From: Antarcticirhabdus aurantiaca
GTDB lineage: Bacteria; Pseudomonadota; Alphaproteobacteria; Rhizobiales; Rhizobiaceae
Length of the DNA: 64,000 nucleotides
Direction: 5' to 3'
Assembly (NCBI RefSeq): GCF_009765365.1
Contig: NZ_VTOM01000007.1
Span: 62,001-126,000, forward strand
Positions 10,541 to 20,600 of this stretch are shown here, piece by piece (the stretch's first letter is position 1; each line of letters starts with the position of its first letter). The notes beneath the pieces were generated by a model. That model did not search any database. It saw only the letters and a list, made by a program, of their open reading frames with translations, and was not told the origin of the DNA. The translations under genes and the position numbers were made by a program.

Positions 10541-11791
10541 ATGGTGGCGCCGACGCATGAGGGGGCGATCGACGTCGCCGACGAGCGGAGCCTGTTCCAG
10601 AAGCGCATCGCCTTCGTCTTCGCCGCCGACTTCGTCAGCCTGGGCCTGTTCATGCCCTTTTTTCCGGTCTGGCTCGCGGCCGAAGGGCTGAGCGCCGACG
10701 AGGTCGGGATCGTGCTGGCGCTGCAGACGGGCCTGCGCATCCTGACCGTTCCCGCCATCCTGCAGCGGGCCGACCGCGCGGCGGACCGCGCCGACGTGCT
10801 CCTCCTGATGGCCTTCGCCTCGGCCGTCCTGGTCAACGTCTTCTTCTTCGTCGGCGGCTTTCCGGCGATCCTCGCCGCGACCGTCCTCGTCTGCCTCGTC
10901 TGGGCGCCGCTCGTGCCGCTGACCGACGCCATCGCGCTGTCGGGCGTCCGGCGCCTGTCCATCGACTACGGGCGCGCCCGGCTCTGGGGCTCGCTCGCCT
11001 TCGTCGCGGTCAACCTCGTCTCCGGCTTCGCGATCGCGCGATTCGGCATCGACGCCTTCCTGCCGATGATGACGGCGGCCTTTCTCGTCGCGGCGCTGGC
11101 CGCGCTCGCCGCGCCGCGCGTCGGGCGCCCGCGCTTCGCCTCGCCGCTGCCGACGGGACCGACGCCGGCGCCCGTCATCGCGCCGCGCGGGCTGCTGCGC
11201 CGCTTGAAGCCGGGCGCCGACATCGCGCCGCTGATGACCACCATGCTGGCGCTCGGCCTCGTCCAGTCGAGTCACGCCATGTATAACGGCTTTTCCTCGA
11301 TCCTCTGGACGGATCTCGGCTATTCCGGCACGGCGATCGGCGTCTTCTGGAGCGTCGGCGTGATCGCGGAGATCCTCGTCTTCCGCTTCTCCAGCGGTGT
11401 CGCGCCGCGGCTCGGCGTCCGCACGCTGCTGCTGATCAGCGCCGGGGCGGGCATCGTCCGCTGGCTCGCCATGGGCTTCGACCTCGGCTTTGCCGGCTTC
11501 GCCATCCTCGGCGCCTTCCACGGCCTCACCTTCGGCCTGGCCTGGGTGGCGCTCCAGGCGACGATCGCGAGTTCGATCGGCGAAGGCCGCATCGGCTCGG
11601 CGCAAGGCGTCGGCTTCGCGCTGCAGACCGGCCTGACGGCCCTGGCCACGCTGGCGTCCGGTCCGCTTTACGCCGCCTTCCACGGCCACGCCTTCGCGGC
11701 CATGGCGGTCCTGTCGGCGGCGGCGATCCTGATCGCGCTGCGTTACCCCCAGAGATCCGGGGCGGGCGGCCAGACGTTCGAGCCCTCGTAG
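10541..11791 (+). CDS. MFS transporter, nucleoside/3-phenylpropionate (MFS_1-like) type
   Basis: A 416-residue transporter with about twelve hydrophobic segments. N-terminal features AFVFAADFVSLGLFMPFFPVWLAAEGLSADEVGIVLAL and later YGRARLWGSLAF match the HcaT/NupG-like MFS_1_like group. The substrate is unknown. The ATG at 10541 has GAGG about ten bases upstream; the 19 open codons before it look non-coding. The last 49 bases overlap the convergent dgcA-like gene. Confidence 0.84.
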   Translation: MVAPTHEGAIDVADERSLFQKRIAFVFAADFVSLGLFMPFFPVWLAAEGLSADEVGIVLALQTGLRILTVPAILQRADRAADRADVLLLMAFASAVLVNVFFFVGGFPAILAATVLVCLVWAPLVPLTDAIALSGVRRLSIDYGRARLWGSLAFVAVNLVSGFAIARFGIDAFLPMMTAAFLVAALAALAAPRVGRPRFASPLPTGPTPAPVIAPRGLLRRLKPGADIAPLMTTMLALGLVQSSHAMYNGFSSILWTDLGYSGTAIGVFWSVGVIAEILVFRFSSGVAPRLGVRTLLLISAGAGIVRWLAMGFDLGFAGFAILGAFHGLTFGLAWVALQATIASSIGEGRIGSAQGVGFALQTGLTALATLASGPLYAAFHGHAFAAMAVLSAAAILIALRYPQRSGAGGQTFEPS

Positions 11792-12726
11792 ACGAGGCCG
11801 CCTTCGCGATCGGCCTTCATCAGGAGCGGCCCGTCGAGGTCGACGATCTCGGCGCCCTGAGCGAGCAGAACCGCCGGTGCCATGGCGAGCGAGGAGCCGA
11901 CCATGCAGCCCACCATCACGCCGAAGCCGAGCCGCCGCGCCTCGGACACCAGCGCGTGCGCTTCCGTGAGGCCGCCGGTCTTGTCGAGCTTGACGTTGAC
12001 GAAGTCGTAGCGGCCGAGAAGCGAGGCGAGGCCCGCCCGGTCGTGCAGGGACTCGTCGGCGCAGACCGGCACCGGGCGCGGCATATGCGCCAGGATCGCG
12101 TCGCGGCCGGCGGGGAGAGGCTGCTCCACCATCGCCGCGCCGACGGACGCCGCGGCCAGCATGTTCTCCCGGATCGTGTCCTCGCTCCAGCCCTCGTTGG
12201 CGTCGAGGATGAGGCGCGAGCGCGGCGCGCCGGCCCGGACGGCCCGGATGCGCGCGGCGTCGCCCGGCGCCCCGACCTTGACCTTGAGGAGCGAGCGGTG
12301 CGCCGCGGCCTCGGCCGCCCGCCGCATCGCGTCCGGCTCGTCCAGGGACAGGGTGAAGGCGGTCTCGATCGGGCGCGGCGCGTCGATGCCGAGCCGCACC
12401 GAGACGCGCGTGCCCGAGCGCTTGGCCTCCAGGTCCCACAGGGCGCAGTCCACCGCGTTGCGCGCAGCCCCGGCGGGCATCGCCTCCTGAAGCGCCTCGC
12501 GGTCCAGCCCGTCCGCCAGCACCGGGCGCATCGCCTCGATCGCCGCGACGACGCCCTCGACCGTCTCGCCGTAGCGCGGATAGGGCACGCACTCGCCGTG
12601 CCCGAGGGCAGCGCCGTCCGCGATTTCGCAGACCACCACCACGGCCTCCGTCTTCGCGCCGCGCGCGATCCGGAAGGCCGCCGCGAGCGGGAAGTGTTGA
12701 ACTGTGACCGAAACGACGCGCCGCAT
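11743..12726 (-). CDS. dgcA: Enolase-superfamily epimerase/racemase (dipeptide epimerase or N-acetyl-D-Glu racemase DgcA type)
   Basis: A 327-residue enolase-superfamily enzyme of the muconate-lactonizing subgroup. Catalytic residues are visible: K148-x-K150 in LKVKVG, metal ligands D175 (DANEGW), E201 (VEQPLP) and D224 (ADES), and K246 in NVKLDKTGG. Relatives are L-Ala-D/L-Glu epimerase (muropeptide recycling) and the DgcA racemase of D-glutamate catabolism, and the two are hard to tell apart by eye. DgcA is normally next to DgcN, which is not here. ATG 12726 is chosen over GTG 12747 because GGAAAGGA lies six bases before it. Confidence 0.82.
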   Translation of the reverse strand: MRRVVSVTVQHFPLAAAFRIARGAKTEAVVVVCEIADGAALGHGECVPYPRYGETVEGVVAAIEAMRPVLADGLDREALQEAMPAGAARNAVDCALWDLEAKRSGTRVSVRLGIDAPRPIETAFTLSLDEPDAMRRAAEAAAHRSLLKVKVGAPGDAARIRAVRAGAPRSRLILDANEGWSEDTIRENMLAAASVGAAMVEQPLPAGRDAILAHMPRPVPVCADESLHDRAGLASLLGRYDFVNVKLDKTGGLTEAHALVSEARRLGFGVMVGCMVGSSLAMAPAVLLAQGAEIVDLDGPLLMKADREGGLVYEGSNVWPPAPDLWG

Positions 12727-12891
12727 CGCAAATCCTTTCCCGACCACTGATGACGGCCTCGTCAGCCCTTACCTAGCTCAGCCAATATCATCAATGAATT
12801 GAACGCGGTTCGCCGCATTCCCGACGTATCGGTCCTCCAGCAGCCTGTCGCGCCGCCCGCACGGCCGGATTGGAACTCTCGCAGCCAGCTC

Positions 12892-14073
12892 ATGTCCGAA
12901 ACCGCCGAAGCCCAGACGACCGCGATCGGCCGCCGCGTGGCCGCGCCCAGCCTCGACGCCGGAAACGCCGGCGACGAGCTGGTGCTGCGCCTGTCCGGCG
13001 ACTGGCTGGCGCGAACCGTCGGCAGCGTCGAAGCCGCCATCGGATCAGCGGCCAAGGGCGATGCGGGACGCGGCGTCGCGCTCGACCTGTCCGGCATCCA
13101 CCGCATCGACACGTCCGGCGCGCTGCTCGTCGAGCGTGTGGCCCGCGACCTCAAGGCCGAGGGCCGGGCGGTGCGGATCGACGGCATCGAGCCGCGCGAC
13201 GAGGCGCTCTTCGCGGCCGTGCGCCGCGCCATGGATCGCGAGCCGGCGCCCGCCAAGCCGGCCCGGGGATCGCCGCTGACGGACATCGTCGCCGACCTCG
13301 GCGAGAGCGTCGTCGCCATGGGGCGCGAGCTGGTCGCGGCGGTCGGCATCCTCGGCGGCACGGTGGAGGGCGCGGTTCGCCGCGCGACGGGGCGCACGCG
13401 CTTTCGCGGCGCCGCGATCGTCAGCCAGCTCGACCGGATGGGCCTGCGGGCCGTGCCGATCATCGCGATGATGAGCTTCCTCGTCGGCGCCATCCTCGCG
13501 CAGCAGGGCGCCTTCCAGCTCCGCCGCTTCGGCGGCGAGCTCTACGCCGTCAACCTCATCGGCATCCTCGTCCTGCGCGAACTGGGCGTGCTCCTCACCG
13601 CCATCATGGTGGCCGGCCGCTCCGGCAGCGCGATCACGGCCGAGATCGGCTCGATGAAGATGCGCGAGGAGGTCGACGCCCTGCACGTCATCGGCCTCGA
13701 TCCGGTCGGCGTCCTCGTGTTCCCGCGCATGGTGGCGCTGCTGATCGCGCTGCCGCTCCTGACCGTGGTGTCGAACCTCGCGGCCATCGCCGGCGGCATG
13801 TTCGCGCTGGCGCTCTATTCCGGGATCACGCCGGCCAGCTTCCTGCAGGGGCTCCAGTCGTCGGTCGACCTCTTCACCGTCTTCTCCGGCCTCATCAAGG
13901 CGCCGGTGATGGCCGTCGTCATCGCCATCGTCGCCTGCTCGGAAGGCATGAAGGTCGGCGGCAGCGCCGAGAGCCTGGGCGCGCACGTCACCTCCTCGGT
14001 GGTGAAGTCGATCTTTCTCGTGATCCTGATGGATGGCTTCTTCGCCATCTTCTACGCCTCGCTCGGACTCTGA
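12892..14073 (+). CDS. MlaE-type ABC transporter permease with N-terminal STAS domain
   Basis: A 393-residue permease of an MCE/Mla lipid transport system. Residues ~25-115 form a STAS-like domain (LDLSGIHRIDTSGALL). The rest is the MlaE membrane domain with IVSQLDRMGLRAVPII, RELGVLLTAIMVAGRSGSAITAEIGSM and EVDAL, the conserved coupling region. This two-domain architecture is common in alphaproteobacteria. It is first in a compact operon: the ATPase gene starts 5 bases after its stop. The start is uncertain, since a TTG at 12799 in the same frame would add 31 residues; ATG 12892 gives the usual length. Confidence 0.93.
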   Translation: MSETAEAQTTAIGRRVAAPSLDAGNAGDELVLRLSGDWLARTVGSVEAAIGSAAKGDAGRGVALDLSGIHRIDTSGALLVERVARDLKAEGRAVRIDGIEPRDEALFAAVRRAMDREPAPAKPARGSPLTDIVADLGESVVAMGRELVAAVGILGGTVEGAVRRATGRTRFRGAAIVSQLDRMGLRAVPIIAMMSFLVGAILAQQGAFQLRRFGGELYAVNLIGILVLRELGVLLTAIMVAGRSGSAITAEIGSMKMREEVDALHVIGLDPVGVLVFPRMVALLIALPLLTVVSNLAAIAGGMFALALYSGITPASFLQGLQSSVDLFTVFSGLIKAPVMAVVIAIVACSEGMKVGGSAESLGAHVTSSVVKSIFLVILMDGFFAIFYASLGL

Positions 14074-14077
14074 CCGC

Positions 14078-14914
14078 ATGGCAACGAACGGCCGGGCCGA
14101 CCACGGCAGCACGCAGTCCGAGGTGATCATCCGGGCGACCGACGTCACGGTTCGCTTCGGCAGCAAGGCGATTCTCGAGAACCTGTCGCTGGACGTGCGA
14201 CGCGGCGAGATCCTCGGATTCGTCGGTCCGTCTGGCGCCGGCAAGTCGGTGCTGCTCCGCACCATTCTCGGGCTCAACGCCAAGCAGGCGGGAACGATCG
14301 AGGTCTTCGGGATCGACTACGAGCGCGCCTCGACCGACGAGCGCCTCGCCGTCGAGCAGCGCTGGGGCGTCCTGTTCCAGCACGGCGCGCTGTTCGGCTC
14401 GCTGACCGTCCTGGAGAACGTCCAGGTGCCGATGCGCGAATACCTGACGCTCTCGCCCAAGCTGATGGATGAGCTCGCCCGGCTGAAGCTCGATCTCGTC
14501 GGCCTGGCGCCCGACGCCGCCGACAAGTTCCCCTCGGAACTGTCCGGCGGCATGATCAAGCGCGCCGCGCTCGCCCGCGCGCTGGCGCTCGACCCCGACA
14601 TCGTCTTTCTCGACGAGCCGACCGCCGGCCTCGACCCGATCGGCGCGGCCGACTTCGACCAGCTCATCATGACCCTGCGCGATACGCTCGGCCTCACCGT
14701 CTACATGGTGACCCACGACCTCGACAGCCTGTTCACCGCCTGCGACCGCATCGCCGTCCTCGGCGACCGCAAGGTGCTCGTGGAAGGCCCGCTCGACACG
14801 ATGCTGTCCTTCGATCACCCCTGGGTGAAATCGTACTTCCACGGAAAGCGGGCGCGCACCATCGCGACCGACGACCAGGGCGCTGCCGGCGCCGCAGGGC
14901 CCCAAGGAGCCTGA
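14078..14914 (+). CDS. MlaF-type ABC transporter ATP-binding protein
   Basis: A 278-residue ABC ATPase. Walker A is GPSGAGKS, the signature is LSGGM, Walker B is DIVFLDEP, and the switch histidine lies in VTHDL. GVLFQHGALFGSLTVLENV in the Q-loop region is characteristic of Mla/Ttg2A ATPases, which power phospholipid transport between inner and outer membranes. The gene begins 5 bases after the permease stop and the MCE gene begins 6 bases after its end, so the three are translationally linked. The ATG at 14078 removes a non-conserved 15-codon extension. Confidence 0.95.
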   Translation: MATNGRADHGSTQSEVIIRATDVTVRFGSKAILENLSLDVRRGEILGFVGPSGAGKSVLLRTILGLNAKQAGTIEVFGIDYERASTDERLAVEQRWGVLFQHGALFGSLTVLENVQVPMREYLTLSPKLMDELARLKLDLVGLAPDAADKFPSELSGGMIKRAALARALALDPDIVFLDEPTAGLDPIGAADFDQLIMTLRDTLGLTVYMVTHDLDSLFTACDRIAVLGDRKVLVEGPLDTMLSFDHPWVKSYFHGKRARTIATDDQGAAGAAGPQGA

Positions 14915-14919
14915 GCGAC

Positions 14920-16848
14920 ATGGAAACCAGAGCCAACTACGTCCGCGTCGGCCTCTTCACGATCGTCGTCCTCCTGCTGGCCATCGGCTTCACCTACTGG
15001 GCCGTCTTCTCGCAGCGCGGCTCGGAGCGGATCCCGCTGATCGTGCGCATCGAGGGCTCCGTCCAGGGTCTCCAGCAGGGCAGCCAGGTGCTCTTCAACG
15101 GCCTGCCGGTCGGCCTCGTCACCTCCCTGCGGATCGATCCGAACAATCCGCGCGTGGTGATCGCCAACACGGAGATCGACCCCGGCGTGCCGATCCGCAC
15201 CTCGACGGAAGCGAGCCTCGGCATCCAGGGCCTCACCGGCTTCGCCTTCATCGGCCTGCGCGGCGGCCGCACGGATGATCGCGACATCGTCGCCTCGGCG
15301 CTCGAGCAGGGCACGGTGCCGGTGATCACCGCGCGGCCCTCCGAGGTCACCGACATCCTGGCGACGGCGCGCGACATCGCCGACCGCACCAACTCCATCC
15401 TGGGCGAATTCGAGAACCTCGTTGGCACGCTCAGCCCGTCCGTCCGCACCACGGTCGAGAACGTCGCAGCGACCTCCGAGAACGTGAACCGCTTCACCGC
15501 CTCGCTCGCCAACAATTCCGACGACATCGACAACTTCCTCGACAGCCTCGGCCAGCTCGCGAACACGGCGAACACCGTCGCGGAAGGCCTGCCGGAAACC
15601 ATCGCGGCGGCCCGCGCCGTGATCGAGGCGGTCAATCCGGTGCAGGTCAGCGCCATCGTGTCCAATGCCGAGCGGATCACAGGGAACCTGTCGACCGCGT
15701 CCGACGACGTGTCGAACGCCGTGGCGTCCGTGCGCGGCGCGGCGGACAGCTTCCGGGCCGTGGGCGAGGCCATCTCGTCGAACACGGCCGGCATCGACCG
15801 CTTCCTCGCCAATCTCGGCCCCTTGTCGGACTCGGCGACCAGCGTTGCCGCGCGCCTCGACACGACGCTCGCCGATGCCGGCCGGATCGTCGCGGCGGTG
15901 AACGCCGATCAGGTCTCGGCCGCCGTCGAGAACATCTCGGGCATCGCCCGCACCATCAACGACCAGAGCGGCGCGATCGCCTCGGCCATCGAGAACGTGT
16001 CGGGCGCGAGCCAGAGCGTCGCCAACCTCGTCGCGCGGGTCGATGCCAACCGCGACTCGATCGACGAGGCCCTGTCGAACGTCGGTCCGATCAGCCGCGA
16101 CGTGGCGAGCGCCGCGAGGCGCATCGATTCCGCCGCCGAAGAGGCCAACCGGCTCGTCGCCGCCATCGACGCCGACCGCGTCAACGCCGTCGTCGGCAAC
16201 GTCGACACGCTGACGGCGGGGATCGCGGCCAAGACGAGCGAGATCCAGTCCGTGATCGACGGCGTCAACCGCACCATCGGCACGGTGGACTCGGTGATCG
16301 CCGGCTTCGACGGCACGCGCCAGGCCTTCGACCGCATCCTCGTCGCCTTCGACGCCGAGCGGCTGAACGCGGCCATCGGCAATGTGTCGGCGGCGACCGA
16401 CAACGTCGCCGTCGCGGCCGACCAGATCGCCTCCGTCGCGCGAGACATCGGCAACCGGCGCGAGGACATCAACTCCGTCATCACAAACGCGCAGCTCACC
16501 AGCCAGCGCGTCGCCGCCGCTTCGGCACGCCTCGACGGCGTGGTCAGCTCGCTCGGCCGGGTCTTCGAGGGCGGGCCCGGATCGGGCGGCCTCGGCATCG
16601 AGATCTCGCAGACGCTCGCCGCCATCCGCGACACTGCCCGGAACTTCCAGGCCAATCTCGACCCGATCGCCGCGAACATCGAGCGCTTCTCCGGCCAGGG
16701 CCTGCGCGAAGTGCAGACGCTGGTTCGCGACGTGACGCAGTCGGTGAACCGCATCGACCGCGCCGTCAGCGACTTCTCGGCCGATCCGAGCCGGCTGATC
16801 TACGGCGGCGAGGAGGTGAAGCAGTATGACGGACGCACGCGCCGCTGA
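14920..16848 (+). CDS. MlaD/MCE family lipid-transport protein with long repetitive helical C-terminus
   Basis: A 642-residue periplasmic protein anchored by one N-terminal membrane segment (VGLFTIVVLLLAIGFTYWAVF, ~9-30). One MCE domain follows (~38-115, with GSVQGLQQGSQVLFNGLPVG and an LGIQGLTGFAFIGL tail). Everything after ~140 is predicted helical, poor in Cys and aromatics, rich in A, N, S, V and I. It carries an 89-residue repeat. E. coli MlaD is under 190 residues, but alphaproteobacterial and LetB/PqiB-like MCE proteins often have long helical extensions that form a tunnel or needle. It sits between the ATPase and the auxiliary lipoprotein of the same operon. Confidence 0.92.
   Translation: METRANYVRVGLFTIVVLLLAIGFTYWAVFSQRGSERIPLIVRIEGSVQGLQQGSQVLFNGLPVGLVTSLRIDPNNPRVVIANTEIDPGVPIRTSTEASLGIQGLTGFAFIGLRGGRTDDRDIVASALEQGTVPVITARPSEVTDILATARDIADRTNSILGEFENLVGTLSPSVRTTVENVAATSENVNRFTASLANNSDDIDNFLDSLGQLANTANTVAEGLPETIAAARAVIEAVNPVQVSAIVSNAERITGNLSTASDDVSNAVASVRGAADSFRAVGEAISSNTAGIDRFLANLGPLSDSATSVAARLDTTLADAGRIVAAVNADQVSAAVENISGIARTINDQSGAIASAIENVSGASQSVANLVARVDANRDSIDEALSNVGPISRDVASAARRIDSAAEEANRLVAAIDADRVNAVVGNVDTLTAGIAAKTSEIQSVIDGVNRTIGTVDSVIAGFDGTRQAFDRILVAFDAERLNAAIGNVSAATDNVAVAADQIASVARDIGNRREDINSVITNAQLTSQRVAAASARLDGVVSSLGRVFEGGPGSGGLGIEISQTLAAIRDTARNFQANLDPIAANIERFSGQGLREVQTLVRDVTQSVNRIDRAVSDFSADPSRLIYGGEEVKQYDGRTRR
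15631..16431 (+). repeat. 89-residue tandem repeat within the MCE protein
   Basis: Units begin at the codons at 15631 (VNPVQVSAIV), 15898 (VNADQVSAAV), 16165 (IDADRVNAVV) and 16348 (FDAERLNAAI). The first two intervals are exactly 267 bases (89 residues) and the third is 183 bases (61 residues). Units 1 and 2 align without gaps, about one third identical, including shared NxGPxS and the VAA end. The 37 residues before 15631 match the end of the unit too (DDIDNFLDSLG against AGIDRFLANLG), so the repeat begins earlier with a partial copy. The end coordinate is approximate. Confidence 0.75.
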
Positions 16849-16918
16849 GGCCGGTCTGGGACCCGTCGTGAAACATTCGGGCGCAGAGGATGCGCCCGCC
16901 AAGGTCGAAGGGACTGTG

Positions 16919-17506
16919 ATGCGCGGATTGGGACGGGTTCTGATGCTGGGGATCGCGGGCTTGAGCCTTTCGGCCTGCCTCAGCGCGGCGCCCCCGGACA
17001 CCTACGAGATCTCCGCGCCGACGCTCGCCCAGCCCGTGCCCGGGCGCTCGCGCGCGCAGATGCTGATCCCCGAGCCGACGGCCTTGAAGACGCTCGACAG
17101 CCAGAACATCGTCGTCAAGCCGTCCGAGCAGAGCGTCGAGTTCCTGGCGGGCAGCCAGTGGAGCGACCGCCTGCCGCGCATGGTGCAGCTGCGGCTGCTG
17201 CAGGCCTTCGAGAACACCCAGCGGATCGGCGCCGTCGGCGTGCCGGGGCAGGGCCTCGCGATCGACTTCCAGCTCGTGATGGAGATCCGCAAGTTCGAGA
17301 TCCAGGTCGCCGGCGCGCCGCGCGCCGTGGTCGAGATCTCGGTGAAGGCGCTGAACGACCGCAACGGCACCGTGGTGCGCACCCGGATCTTCGACGCCAC
17401 CGTGCCGGCGCGCGGCCGCGCCAATGCCGACTTCGTCGCAGCCCTGGACGCCGCCTTCGAGCGCGTGTCGGCCGACATCGTGACCTGGGCGCTGACCCTG
17501 TTCTGA
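16919..17506 (+). CDS. ABC-type transport auxiliary lipoprotein (MlaC/PqiC-like partner of MCE transporter)
   Basis: A 195-residue lipoprotein with a signal peptide ending in the lipobox LSAC (C20). The mature part has the ABC_trans_aux pattern: YEISAP, a segment ILIPEP-like (MLIPEPTAL), WSDRLPRMVQLRLLQAFENT and DFQLVMEIRKFEI. These proteins pair with MCE transporters, probably at the outer membrane side. The ATG at 16919 has GAAGG about eight bases upstream and gives a clean signal peptide. An in-frame ATG at 16826 would overlap the MCE gene and add 31 hydrophilic residues, so it is less likely. It is the last gene of the operon. Confidence 0.88.
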   Translation: MRGLGRVLMLGIAGLSLSACLSAAPPDTYEISAPTLAQPVPGRSRAQMLIPEPTALKTLDSQNIVVKPSEQSVEFLAGSQWSDRLPRMVQLRLLQAFENTQRIGAVGVPGQGLAIDFQLVMEIRKFEIQVAGAPRAVVEISVKALNDRNGTVVRTRIFDATVPARGRANADFVAALDAAFERVSADIVTWALTLF

Positions 17507-17529
17507 CCCTCGCATCGAGGTGGGAATGC

Positions 17530-17563
17530 AAAAAGGGCGGGACCGCGAGGTCCCGCCCTTTTT
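17530..17563. terminator. Rho-independent terminator, bidirectional, between the Mla operon and the GPR-like gene
   Basis: A 15-bp perfect stem (17530-17544 with 17549-17563) has a GCGA loop. The stem starts with five A and ends with five T, so it can terminate transcription from either side. It lies 23 bases after the lipoprotein stop and 66 bases past the stop of the convergent giant gene. Confidence 0.93.
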
Positions 17564-17629
17564 CATGTCCGTTCGCTTGTCGCCGCCGTGCGGCGCCCGG
17601 CCTGGACCGGGCGCCCGGCGCTCGTCGCC

Positions 17630-20600
17630 TCAGCCGTCGAAACGGCCGGAGGCGTGGGCGAGCATCGTGTAGACCTTGCCGGTGTCCGACGAGAGGTAGC
17701 GGCGCGACAGGGCGCCGTCCGGATCGTTGCGGGCGAGGTCGCCGAGCAGGCGCTCGAAGTCCGCGATGTAGCGGTCGACCGCGTTCCGGAACTCTCCGTC
17801 GCGCTGATACTTGCGACGGATCTCGTCGAAGGTCTGCTGGCCCTGCATCGTGTAGAGCCGGCGCGTGAAGACGCTGCGCTCGCCGCGGCGATAGCGGTCC
17901 CACAGCTCCATCGACACGTTGTGGTCGATCGCCCGGGCGATGTCGACCGACAGCGAGTTCAGGCTGTCGACCATCTGGTCGGGCGAGCGCTGCGGCGCGG
18001 GCGCTTCGGCGCGGGGCGAGGCCGGCGCAGCCGGCTGCACCGGACGCAACGCCTGCTCCTGCTCCTCGCGCGAGGCGCGGCGCAGGAGATCGGAGACCCA
18101 GCCGCCGGCACCCGCACGGGCCGCGCCGCGGTTCTCGTCCTCGGCCGGAGCCGCCGGGCGGAGCGGCGCCGCAGGTGCCGCGGGAGCAGGAGCCGCAGCC
18201 GGGCGGGCCGCCTCGAAGCTCGACCCGCGCAGGTCGCCCGCGAAGCTCGTCGGTGCCGGCGTCGGAGCCTGAACGCCGCGGATCTCCTCGTCGAGCGCCG
18301 AGCCGAGCCCGAGATCGAAGTCGAGATCCTCGACAGCCTGGGCGACCGAGGGAACCTCCTCGGCGCGCGCGACCGGCGCCGGCGCCGGACGGCTCGGGGC
18401 GGGACGCGCGGGGGCTGCTGCGACAGCCGCGACCGTCGCCGCCGCTGCGCCGCCGCCGCTGCCGCGCCGCGGCGAGACGTCGAAGGCGCGGCCGGATTGC
18501 GAGACGATCTCCGACAGGTCGCGCAGGGCGCGGATCTGGTCGGCGACCGCGCGACGCATGGCCTCCGCGCTCTCGCGGGTCTCCTCGGGCAGCTCCATCA
18601 CGCCGCGCTTGATCTCGCCGCGCGTGGACTGCAGCTCGCCGCGGATCTCCTCGGCCGTGCGACGCACCTCCGAGGTGGCTTCCGAGAACCGCGCGGTGGC
18701 TTCCTGGACGATGCCCTGGATCGTGCCGCGCAGCTCCTCGGCGGCCTGACGCGAACGCTCCTCGACCGTGTCGATCTGGCGGGTGGCTTCGCCGACCGAC
18801 TGCGTGACCTCGCTGGAGAGGCGCGAGGTGAGAAGGCGCGAGCGCTCGTCGGCGCGCTCGAACAGCCCGTCGACCAGCGTTTCGAAGCCGCGCATCAGCT
18901 CGCCGATCTCTTCCGAGCGTCGCACGAGCGCCCCGGAGAGTTCCTCGAGACCGCTCGCGCGGCCTTCGACGGTTGCGGCGAGGCTCGCCTGCGAGCCTTC
19001 CAGGAGCTGCGCGATGCCGCCCAGCTGCTCGCCGTGCTCGCGGAAGCTCTCGCCGATCCGCGCGACCTTGCCGAAGGCGGAGGCCGACAGCTCATCGAGC
19101 TTCGTCACGTTGCCGTCGAGGAGGCGCGAGGAGAGCGAGATCGAGTTCGCCGCTTCCTGCGCGCCGTCGCGGAAGCGCTCGCTGGTTTCGCGCAGCGCGA
19201 CGTCGATGGCGCCGAGATTGCCCGCGGCCTCCTCGACGAGGCTGCGCACGGAGCCGTTCGTCTGCGACAAGCGCTCGACGAGGCCGCCGAGGTCGGTCGA
19301 GAGCTGCTCGCGCATCTCCGCCACGGCGTTGTGAGCGGCCGCCGACTTCTCGTCCAGCGCGCTGAGGATGGCCGAGGCGGTGGAGCCGAGGCTCGCCACC
19401 GTTTCCGCCGTCCGACGCTCCAGCGTCTCGACCGTCAGGTCGGCCTGACGCTCCAGGGTCTCGACGGTCTGGCTCGCCTGACGCTCCAGCGTTTCGACGG
19501 TCTGGTTCGACTGGCGTTCCAGGCTCTCGACGGTCTGGATGGTCTGGCGCTCGATGGCCGCGACCGTCTCGCTGGTCTGCCGCTCCAGGGCAGCCGTCGT
19601 TTCGGCGACGCGGGCGTCGATCGAGGCGGCGGCGTTGCCGGCCTGCTGGGTCAGGGCCGAGACGAGGACCTGGCTTTCCTGCCGCAGCTGCTCGGCCGCG
19701 AAGCGCGAGGCCTCGGTGATCGAGCCGGCCGCGTCGATGCCGCTGCGGCTGAGCCGCTCGACGATCGGGTCCGACTGGCTCTCGATGATGCGGCCGATCT
19801 CGGCCGTCCGCTCGGCGAGCGTTTGGACGAGGGCGTCCGTGCGCTCGGCGATCTCGTCGACCACCGTGCGGGCGCGGGAGGCGAGGGAGCGCTCGGTCTG
19901 GTCGACGCGGGTGCTCAGCTCCTCGCCGAAGGTTCCGGCGCTCTCGACGATGAGCTGGCGCGCTTCCTCCGTGTGCTGGCGGATCGCTTCCGACATCTCG
20001 GCGAGCTGCATGGCGAGGTCGCCGCTCTGGCCGAGGATCGTCTCGCGCGCGGCCTCAGCGTCCTTCAGGAGGTTGCTCGATGCCCCGACGACGTCGCCGC
20101 GGATCTGCTCGGCGACGCCGACCAGCTCGCTGCGCATGGACTGCGAGGCCGTGGCGAGCTCCTGGCGGATGAGCTGGGTCGCCGCGTCGAGGTCGCCGCG
20201 CATGCCGCCAGCCGAGTCGCCCAGCCGCTCGACGAGCTGCGCCGACAGGACGGCGAGCTCCTCGGAGAAGCGCTGCGCACCGGATTCGAGCGCGCGGGTG
20301 GCGCGCTCGGTCTCGCCGCGAATCTGGAAGGAGAGGCCGGCAATGCGCTTGCCGAAGCCGTCGGTGTTGGCTTCCAGGGCGCCGCGGGCTTCCTCCGTGC
20401 GGGCGCTGAGCGTCTGTACGGCGCCTTCGAGGCGCTCGATGATGCCGGTCGCGTCGCCGGACATCTGGTCGCGCGCGGCCTCGCTCGCCTGACGCAGGGC
20501 CTCGGCGGCCTCCGACAGGTTGACCGCGAAGCTCTCGGTCTGGCCGACGAACTCGTCGCGCATGGCTTCGAGCTCGGTGCGCAGGCGCTCGCCCACCGCG

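Noticed and set aside
8996-12592. An 1198-codon minus-strand open frame
   Set aside because: It is antisense to three genes and in another frame of the epimerase gene; composition is that of a shadow frame.
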